A stretch of 18,285 bases of DNA, taken from positions 1-18,285 of the forward strand of contig JAJYYD010000013.1 in NCBI GenBank assembly GCA_021801305.1, written 5' to 3'. Positions within the stretch are counted from its first letter, which is position 1. Each line of letters opens with the position of its first letter. The notes below the pieces were generated by a model that ran no database searches, was not told the origin of the DNA, and saw only the letters and a program-made list of their open reading frames with translations. Positions 13,253-18,285 of this stretch are shown here, in pieces. Source of the DNA: Thermoplasmata archaeon (GTDB lineage Archaea > Thermoplasmatota > Thermoplasmata > Thermoplasmatales > Thermoplasmataceae). Both the position numbers and the translations under genes were made by a program.

Positions 13253-13828
13253 CTATATGGACGGCTGGTGGGCAGGTTCATAATGCAGTGCAACCACACC
13301 GTTACCAAACGCTCTGGAAGATATCAATTTGAGTTTGTGCCTCTTTTGATCATCTGCGAAGAGGGGCCTGCCCGCACCCAGGATGATGGGCCGAATCCGG
13401 ATGCGGTACTCGTCGATCAGTTCGTTCCTTACGAGTGCAGATACGAGAGTCCCGCTCCCCACGATCACCATGTCCTTTCCAGGATCTTTTTTAAGCTCGG
13501 CAACAGCGTCCACCGGGTTTTCGCGTATCAGCACTGCAGGATGCCATTTTGCTTTCGGGAGCGTGCGGGAGAACACCACCTTCTGAAGTCCATTCAGCTG
13601 TCCAATGATCTCAGAGTCGAATCCGTCAGGGCTTGGGGATGCTTTCGGCCAGAATTCACTGAATTCCTGATAGGTGATTCGACCGTACAGCATCGCGTCA
13701 ACTCTTCGAAGAATCTGCTTTGACCATTCAGTCTCCTCTCTGTCAAATTCGAACCAATCGATTTCACTCTTTGGACTCGTGTAATAACCGTCCAGGGAGA
13801 TTATGGTGTCCAGGATCACTCTCCGCAT
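13253..13828 (-). CDS. Dihydrofolate reductase-family protein (RibD C-terminal-like)
   Basis: About 191 residues covering the whole domain. Recognisable elements: start RRVILDTIISLDGYYTSP with SLDG at 11-14; MLYGRITYQEFSEFWP (46-61), the nucleotide-contacting turn; VVFSRTLPKAKW (84-95); MVIVGSGTLVSALV (120-133), the NADPH-binding glycine loop; and DEYRIRIRPIILGAGRPLF (139-157). These match the RibD_C/DHFR family of small NAD(P)H-dependent reductases (such as YyaP-like proteins), whose substrates are mostly unknown; not a proven folate enzyme. ATG at 13828 lies about 24 bases after a strong TATA-like run (13848-13857). Stands alone between two related inverted-arm repeats. Confidence 0.9.
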   Translation of the reverse strand: MRRVILDTIISLDGYYTSPKSEIDWFEFDREETEWSKQILRRVDAMLYGRITYQEFSEFWPKASPSPDGFDSEIIGQLNGLQKVVFSRTLPKAKWHPAVLIRENPVDAVAELKKDPGKDMVIVGSGTLVSALVRNELIDEYRIRIRPIILGAGRPLFADDQKRHKLKLISSRAFGNGVVALHYEPAHQPSI

Positions 13829-13847
13829 GCTTTCCTATTTGAGGTGA

Positions 13848-13857
13848 ATATATATAC
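13848..13857 (-). promoter_or_regulatory. TATA-like promoter of the DHFR-family gene
   Basis: On the minus strand the box reads GTATATATAT, centred about 24 bases before the ATG at 13828; consistent with leaderless transcription. Confidence 0.45.
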
Positions 13858-13947
13858 TTGCGTCGTGCCCGAGTTCACGTTTTATTGATTAACGGAAAAC
13901 CAGCCCTGAAGGTTATGGAATTTGATCCGCCTTGAGTTTCGCATGGG

Positions 13948-14051
13948 AAACTTTAGCATTGTATCATGCAGAATCCCTGTTCAAAGATGTTTTTTGTTAT
14001 TTATGAAAATTATATAGTTGCACTTTCACGTAACTCATTACAAGGGATTCT
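13948..14051. repeat. Inverted-arm repeat, unit 2
   Basis: ACTTTAGCATTGTATCATGC leads into left arm AGAATCCCT (13970-13978), an inner ATGTTTTTTGT, and right arm AGGGATTCT (14043-14051), a perfect 9-base inverted repeat separated by 64 bases. Resembles unit 1 over its left 32 bases (about 26 identical); the arms differ from unit 1 in a compensating way. Ends 25 bases before the stop of the methyltransferase gene. Confidence 0.6.
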
Positions 14052-14076
14052 AGGCCTCTTCGGGACGGAGGAAATT

Positions 14077-14763
14077 TCAAGGAAAAAGCTTCCAGACGTA
14101 GTATCCCCACTTTCTTCCGTAACGTTCAATGTATCTGTATTTAATTAGCTCTTTCCTAAAGCCTCCCCCATCTACCAGGCTCAGAAAATAATTCTTGTCC
14201 CCTGAATCCCCATACTCGATCAGAATTCTGCCATTGAGCTGCAAATATTCCCGTACATCGTTGAAGAACCCTGTCATTGATCTAAAATTCTCGTCTGCTG
14301 TAGCCCTTTCCCTGATATCTCTCGGGGCAAACCATCTGAAAGGAGGGTCAAATATTATCAGGTCGAACTTTCCATCAACATTCTGAAACAAGTCGCTTAC
14401 AATAAACTTTATCCTAGAATATACTCCATTTCTTCTTGCATTCTTTCTACCCGCCTCGATGCAGTAAGGATTCACATCAGCAGCTACCACATCGTGCGAT
14501 TTAGATGCGGCCAGTATCGCATTTATTCCACTTCCGGTGCCCATGTCTAATACCCGGTCGATTTCCCTGATATCCTCCAGTATGGTCTTGCCAAGAAGTT
14601 TGCTCATCCATGCTGGCGGTGTGACCTCTTTCGGAACCACCAGCTTTCTACCCAGGTATTGCCTCCGGATGGTTTTCTGTTCGTCCATTTTCACATATGC
14701 TTTCTCGTGCCACATCTTCCTGAGATCTATCTCTTCGTCTGACATATGTGGTCTGTAGCTCAT
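14077..14763 (-). CDS. Class I SAM-dependent methyltransferase
   Basis: Rossmann-fold methyltransferase of about 228 residues. Motif I is RVLDMGTGSGINAILAA (SAM-binding glycines), followed by the acidic end of strand 2 in VVAADVNPYCIEAGRKNARR, and motif IV DLIIFDPPFRWF. The DPPF tetrapeptide is of the [ND]PP[FY] type found in enzymes that methylate amino groups of nucleic acid bases or glutamine (HemK/PrmC, RsmC, N6-adenine), so the substrate is probably such a group; no target-recognition domain is present. The frame opens at a GTG at 14784; the ATG at 14763 is used here. A TATA-like GATTATATTT at 14771-14780 overlaps the longer start, and if transcripts are leaderless the ATG at 14745 would fit best. 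Confidence 0.85.
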   Translation of the reverse strand: MSYRPHMSDEEIDLRKMWHEKAYVKMDEQKTIRRQYLGRKLVVPKEVTPPAWMSKLLGKTILEDIREIDRVLDMGTGSGINAILAASKSHDVVAADVNPYCIEAGRKNARRNGVYSRIKFIVSDLFQNVDGKFDLIIFDPPFRWFAPRDIRERATADENFRSMTGFFNDVREYLQLNGRILIEYGDSGDKNYFLSLVDGGGFRKELIKYRYIERYGRKWGYYVWKLFP

Positions 14764-14802
14764 CTTGAAGAAATATAATCTCACTTATTAAAAATTGAGT
14801 CA

Positions 14803-14998
14803 TTATGACGTTGTCAAAATATTGACGTGTCCATTCTGGGTTTTCCAGCGATCAATAACATTTTTTGAATCTGCATAAACTACCCTCCGTCGCTTCTCCA
14901 GCGGTATCGACCTCATGCAGTTGAACTTCGATCATCACCCATCCGTTCTTCTGATACATTCACGTGTTCCTGCATCGTTTGTTTCATTTAATATCTAA
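14803..14998 (-). pseudogene. Small repeated ORF, decayed second copy
   Basis: Nucleotide similarity to 6453-6640 runs through almost the whole stretch (shared blocks include TGTCCATTCTGG, TTTCCAG.GATCAATA and TGTTTGTTTCA on the plus strand). Translation gives MKQTMQEHVNVSEERMGDD then a frameshift to EVDTAGEATEGSLCRFKKCY and a stop, against VKQTMYEQVNVLEE and EVDSSEEAMECNLCKSKKAI in the intact copy. One frameshift and a premature stop make it a pseudogene. Its end merges with dispersed repeat G. Confidence 0.65.
14812..14836 (+). repeat. Dispersed repeat, copy G (degenerate)
   Basis: TCAAAATATTGACGTGTCCA followed by TTCTGGG aligns with TCAGATTCCGGCCTGTCCAT of copy E and keeps most of its hairpin (GTCC-attct-GGgt). 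The left part is lost. Assigned mainly because the linked ORF relative lies beside it as at copy E. Confidence 0.45.
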
Positions 14999-15043
14999 CA
15001 CGCTGTCAAAAAACTGAGGAGGAGTTGTTACGAAAAAAGGCTT

Positions 15044-15748
15044 TCATCGCACCACTACAAAGTTGAAATGGAAACTAACGGGAGTGCTATTTTCAAGCAC
15101 CCTGTAGATACCATATTCCTCGTATGTCAAAATATTGAATGTGAAGGTATATGAGTAATTTCCTGTCGGCGGTGTAAAGGAAAGGGTTCCATTGTTCAAT
15201 AACACTACGGGATCCAGATATTGAATTATTATATTTTGAGGATTTCCGGACGGGGAATAATTTACGGTCACCTGTGGTCCTTTCAACGGAAGTCCCTTTG
15301 TCGCATTCGAATTTCCTGTAAGATGGATATTACCGACCGAAGTTGAAAGTGCCCCATGAAATCCATCATAGGAAACGTTTAACAGGCTTATCATGGAATA
15401 AACGAACAGCATGGTTGAAGAGCTGCTGATACCGGGGTTCCCCACATTGTGAAAATTCGAAAGATTCACCGTTCTGCAGAAGTCATCAAATGGAGCATAG
15501 TATTCAGCAAAGTAACTTACACTGATCCCAGAAACGTTTATCGAAATCACATGAAAGTTGAAATTGGCATCGGTTTGCCCATCAATATACCCGGGGTTAA
15601 TATGGTTCAAATCAATATTTTTTGCAGTTGCCAATGAATATGACGCGGGAATATTGGTGATCAAAGCAGGAAATACAATTATCACTGCAACCACTGCTGC
15701 AATGATCGCATAGATCTCCCTCCTCCTTAAGATCATCTTCCGCCTCAT
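15044..15748 (-). CDS. Membrane-anchored exported protein, second gene of operon
   Basis: About 234 residues. A basic N-terminus (MRRKMILRRRE) is followed by one hydrophobic segment, IYAIIAAVVAVIIVFPALIT (about 12-31), that would act as an uncleaved signal anchor; the rest is a beta-rich extracytoplasmic domain with many Asn-x-Ser/Thr sequons (NVSG, NLSN, NVSY, NATK, NGTL, NYSY). No catalytic motif recognised. The ATG overlaps the stop of the larger upstream gene as ATGA (15745-15748), so the two are co-translated and probably act together at the cell surface. The final strands (PVSFHFNFVVVR) end without a second membrane span. Function unknown. Confidence 0.75.
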   Translation of the reverse strand: MRRKMILRRREIYAIIAAVVAVIIVFPALITNIPASYSLATAKNIDLNHINPGYIDGQTDANFNFHVISINVSGISVSYFAEYYAPFDDFCRTVNLSNFHNVGNPGISSSSTMLFVYSMISLLNVSYDGFHGALSTSVGNIHLTGNSNATKGLPLKGPQVTVNYSPSGNPQNIIIQYLDPVVLLNNGTLSFTPPTGNYSYTFTFNILTYEEYGIYRVLENSTPVSFHFNFVVVR

Positions 15749-17580
15749 GAAACGGCCATGCCGATAGGTTCAAAGATTGTGAATCCCATTGTCGGGTAAC
15801 TACTACTGGTATCATAAGGATAAGCCGCCTCTATATAATAATGAGACGTGTACCCCAGATATTCAAGAACTGCGTTATTGGAATTGTAATTACTGCCGGG
15901 ACCGTATTTGAATCCTATTTGAGCCTGAAAAGAGAATAAGTACACAGGTTTGTAACTTGGCCAGTACCAGGGTCCGTACTGATCGTTCAGGTACGTATAA
16001 CCATTGTCACCGAACAAAGCACTACTGGCATTACCTCCTGCATAAATTGTGTTGGTACCCGTTCCTTCTGAATAGGGTCCGGGACTCTGGAAGAATATTG
16101 GCCCGAAGGCAGCCATAGCAATAGCCACTGGTACCGTATCTGGATTGGATGCAAAAGCGGCGGCCATGGCGTAATAAAGAGACTCGGCGTATGGTTGTGT
16201 GCCCCACGAACCATTACTTACTGCCTGCCATGAAGCACTGTTGAAATTCGCGTCAAGCATATCTAAAGAAGAACTATCGCCTATGGAATCCCCAGCCCAG
16301 TAGAATTTTTGCTCATAGGCTGATACCAGATAATACTGTTTCGAAGGCTGCCCAAACCCTGTGGTAAAGGTCATAAAATTTGAAGCTGATTGAGGTTCTG
16401 AAGTATTTGGACCAGAGGCCACTTGCTCGACCAAATCCCCGATATACGTCTGCCCAGGAGTAAAAACCTGATAGTGAGTATAGGTATCCGGTGGATTCGA
16501 TATTTGATTATTTCCATAAGTTATTGGCATCGCGGTAAATATATTGATTGGATAGGCCGGGAAACTTGAGTAAACAGTTGTATCTCCCTGGGGACTGGAA
16601 GCAGCAAACCCCAAATATGAACCGGGTTGGGAACTCCATGTTATAGATGCGGTACCAACCCCATAGATCGCCCGGGACCCAATAAATGTCAGACCGTAGC
16701 CCCGAGTAACTATATAGAAATCAATCGTTGCAGAGCTATATCCCCCCATGCTCCCAATCTGGGCCTTCACTGTAATGGGAGTGTAAGCAGAAAAGGTTGT
16801 CACGGTTGATGAGTCTGTATACTCGTATTCAACACTGTTTATTGTAATAGGTAATGGGCCCCCACCTCCCCCACCCCCACATGCACATATAACCATCATG
16901 GGTCTAAGGACAGGATCAATGAAATAGGAAGAATTACCGGATATAGTTACAGGGCCGAAAGAAAGAGCAATTTTATTTCCCAGTATGGATGAATTCAAGA
17001 GACCTGCTTCGAATATAGGATATTGCGTTTTCCAGGAAAGTTGACTAGTTGTGTCACCTATTTCCCAGGCGCGGGAGTTAATCGGAACTACTTTGTCATA
17101 AACACCCAGAGCGTTTGTGTTCAGGTTATAATTTATGAATCCATTCTCCAGAATATGATTGCTGTGTGGTTCCGTAATAGAGTATATTGCAACAATTGTC
17201 CTGTTATTAGAGTTATTGTTTTGAATAGACATGCTCATATCCAATCCATTTCCACTGAGTGAATATATTTCACCCACAACGAATCCTTGCCCAAGAAATT
17301 CAAGCCCAACTGTATTTTGCATTGTATTGTTCTTTCGGATTATTTTCTGAACCTTGAATTGGATTCTGGACAGTTGACCCTCGTTTAGCTGGTATAGTTC
17401 CCAGTGCTGTTTATAGTTCAATCCGTTTGAATAGATAGAAGCTTTTCCTCCACTAAATGATATGTTAAAATCGCCCAACTCGACACTATTTTTTTTCACC
17501 GGCTGATGTGCAGAAGAAAGCGGCGAAACCATCATCAATATCATTACAAAACCAACCATAACAACTAATTTCCCTTTCAT
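15745..17580 (-). CDS. Large secreted protein with Sec signal peptide and poly-glycine hinge
   Basis: About 611 residues from the ATG at 17580. MKGKLVVMVGFVMILMMVSP then LSSAHQ is a classic Sec signal with likely cleavage after SSA. The first domain (about 24-220) is beta-rich with sequons (NNTM, NSNNRT, NSS). It ends in FIDPVLRPMMVICAC, a close Cys pair followed by seven glycines and PLP, which looks like a hinge. The second part (about 235-611) is Tyr/Ser/Gly-rich and beta-like. No C-terminal membrane span or catalytic motif is seen. The frame is open 32 codons further up, but a TATA-like run at 17597-17616 fixes the start at 17580 as nearly leaderless. Heads an operon with the anchored protein at 15044-15748. 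Possibly a surface-layer or adhesion component; this is inference. Confidence 0.75.
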   Translation of the reverse strand: MKGKLVVMVGFVMILMMVSPLSSAHQPVKKNSVELGDFNISFSGGKASIYSNGLNYKQHWELYQLNEGQLSRIQFKVQKIIRKNNTMQNTVGLEFLGQGFVVGEIYSLSGNGLDMSMSIQNNNSNNRTIVAIYSITEPHSNHILENGFINYNLNTNALGVYDKVVPINSRAWEIGDTTSQLSWKTQYPIFEAGLLNSSILGNKIALSFGPVTISGNSSYFIDPVLRPMMVICACGGGGGGGPLPITINSVEYEYTDSSTVTTFSAYTPITVKAQIGSMGGYSSATIDFYIVTRGYGLTFIGSRAIYGVGTASITWSSQPGSYLGFAASSPQGDTTVYSSFPAYPINIFTAMPITYGNNQISNPPDTYTHYQVFTPGQTYIGDLVEQVASGPNTSEPQSASNFMTFTTGFGQPSKQYYLVSAYEQKFYWAGDSIGDSSSLDMLDANFNSASWQAVSNGSWGTQPYAESLYYAMAAAFASNPDTVPVAIAMAAFGPIFFQSPGPYSEGTGTNTIYAGGNASSALFGDNGYTYLNDQYGPWYWPSYKPVYLFSFQAQIGFKYGPGSNYNSNNAVLEYLGYTSHYYIEAAYPYDTSSSYPTMGFTIFEPIGMAVS

Positions 17581-17596
17581 AGTAAACTTTACGATT

Positions 17597-17616
17597 TTAT
17601 AATATATATATATTTT
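17597..17616 (-). promoter_or_regulatory. TATA-like promoter of the exported-protein operon
   Basis: A run of alternating A and T (ATATATATATTATAA read on the minus strand) is centred about 26 bases before the ATG at 17580. It decides the start over the longer open frame to 17676. Confidence 0.5.
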
Positions 17617-17662
17617 TCTTGACCATGGAGTGTGGGAGAGATTCTTGGGTACCGAGTGATGA

Positions 17663-17782
17663 CTAAACGGGCCCAATATTTTTAATCCTGCTTCTCTTGA
17701 ATGTCCTCACAGCTTTTCTTAGGTAGCAGTATGTGATGATGTATTTTCTCTTTCCTTTCCCGACGTCAATCCTCAACTCCAT
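17663..17782 (-). CDS. Possible 39-residue basic protein
   Basis: Starts MELRIDVGKGKRKYIITYCY and continues LRKAVRTFKRSRIKNIGPV, then stop. Strongly basic (Lys/Arg about one third). No family is recognised and no promoter is obvious, although AGATGGAG places purines near the start. May be a small nucleic-acid-binding protein, a gene fragment, or chance. Confidence 0.2.
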   Translation of the reverse strand: MELRIDVGKGKRKYIITYCYLRKAVRTFKRSRIKNIGPV

Positions 17783-17928
17783 CTTTTTTTACGTAGCATA
17801 TCAAACCACCAATTTTTGATTATACCTTGAAAATCTCTTGTTTCACTCACTGAGATTACGATGGGGACCACAGGAACATATATACATGGTATGTATAAAT
17901 TCCAGACTGGGTGAGGAAATACAAGATC

Positions 17929-18285
17929 ATGGTTGTAGATATCAGGAACATTGGAAACAAATATTATGCCTCCAGAACCAATCGCAATGATATAAATAGA
18001 GTAAATACCTTGGCCAGTGAGTACGGCCAGAACAACCGGATAATTGTGGGGGGAAAACCCAAATGTTGCATAAACCCGATGACTCGAAGAGAATGGATCT
18101 TTACGCTCTCCTTTTCCTGGTCCTTGGCGAATTGGGACTATTATTCTCTATTTTTTACGTGTACTGGAAAGTGTATATTTTATTTCCGCTTGGGCTGCCC
18201 GATCAGTTTGTGCATTCCCCATCGTTTTACACCTTTTTTATTCCTTTCCTGGGTTTTTCCGTGGTTGTTTCCATCCTTGCATTTC
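17929..18285 (+). CDS. Open frame of doubtful extent before the membrane gene (partial)
   Basis: The frame is open from ATG 17929 to the window edge. The first 45 codons look protein-like (MVVDIRNIGNKYYASRTNRN, then VNTLASEYGQNNRIIVGGK), while the part after about 18060 is rich in Trp, Cys and Ser and looks like the shadow of the hydrophobic frame at 18063. TATA-like runs ATATATACATGG (17878-17889) and GTATAAAT (17892-17899) lie upstream. Either a real short gene with a long accidental extension, or the 5' part of the membrane gene separated from it by a one-base slip at the GGGGGGAAAACCC run (18047-18060). Confidence 0.3.
   Translation, partial: MVVDIRNIGNKYYASRTNRNDINRVNTLASEYGQNNRIIVGGKPKCCINPMTRREWIFTLSFSWSLANWDYYSLFFTCTGKCIFYFRLGCPISLCIPHRFTPFLFLSWVFPWLFPSLHF
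18063..18285 (+). CDS. Start of a membrane protein (partial, runs off the window)
   Basis: The frame beginning MLHKPDDSKRMDLYALLFLV continues LGELGLLFSIFYVYWKVYIL and ends at the window edge in FIPFLGFSVVVSILAF. Two hydrophobic segments (about residues 12-32 and 52-70) separated by FPLGLPDQFVHSPSFYT indicate an integral membrane protein. An internal ATG at 18093 is an alternative start. Only about 74 residues are visible, so no family is given. It overlaps another open frame (17929 onwards). Confidence 0.45.
   Translation, partial: MLHKPDDSKRMDLYALLFLVLGELGLLFSIFYVYWKVYILFPLGLPDQFVHSPSFYTFFIPFLGFSVVVSILAF

Noticed and set aside
13268..13723. 151-codon plus-strand frame
   Set aside because: Antisense shadow of the well-supported DHFR-family gene; composition rich in Cys, His and Arg.
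17581..17676. 32-codon upstream extension of the large secreted protein
   Set aside because: The extension covers the TATA box and places non-signal residues before an excellent Sec signal peptide.

Overview
The window looks like an accessory (genomic-island-type) stretch of an archaeal chromosome, most likely from the order Thermoplasmatales or a close relative. The grounds are: a mid-40s GC content by eye; A/T-rich TATA-like boxes about 25-30 bases before start codons with almost no Shine-Dalgarno sites (leaderless transcription); several GTG starts; a high density of PIN-domain toxin/antitoxin pairs; and large Asn/Ser/Tyr-rich secreted proteins. No rRNA, tRNA, CRISPR array or complete insertion sequence was seen, so the lineage is an inference from style.

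Left part (1-3695): a two-gene operon of an SRPBCC-fold protein and a MarR regulator behind a perfect 12-base palindrome; a broken S51 peptidase (dipeptidase E-like) gene; two VapBC modules on the minus strand, each with palindromic candidate operators; and the tail of an unrecognised gene. Middle part (3766-11203): a TPR protein, a Fic AMP-transferase with self-inhibitory motif and C-terminal HTH, a third VapBC module, a small repeated ORF, a 596-residue nuclease-helicase fusion (DUF2075 type) followed by the wreck of a DEAH helicase, a ribbon-helix-helix protein fused to a possible GRAM/PH-like domain, a small Cys/His protein and a solitary PIN toxin. Right part (11274-18285): another gene remnant, a further VapBC pair, an orphan ribbon-helix-helix antitoxin, a PIN remnant, a DHFR-family reductase, a SAM methyltransferase, a decayed second copy of the small repeated ORF, a two-gene operon of exported proteins, and the start of a membrane protein.

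The most notable pattern is a dispersed repeat of about 45 bases (core TTAATCAAATCCCGG) found seven times, always in the same orientation, at the junctions between toxin-antitoxin or single-gene cassettes. Four copies carry a small hairpin whose two arms change together between copies. The arrangement resembles a cassette array with recombination-site-like separators, or a set of solo ends of one mobile element family. A second pair of repeats (near 12.7 kb and 14.0 kb) has terminal inverted arms that also covary. Most genes here are short, self-contained, and of the defence, toxin-antitoxin or stress kind, with at least five decayed genes, as expected of a high-turnover island.
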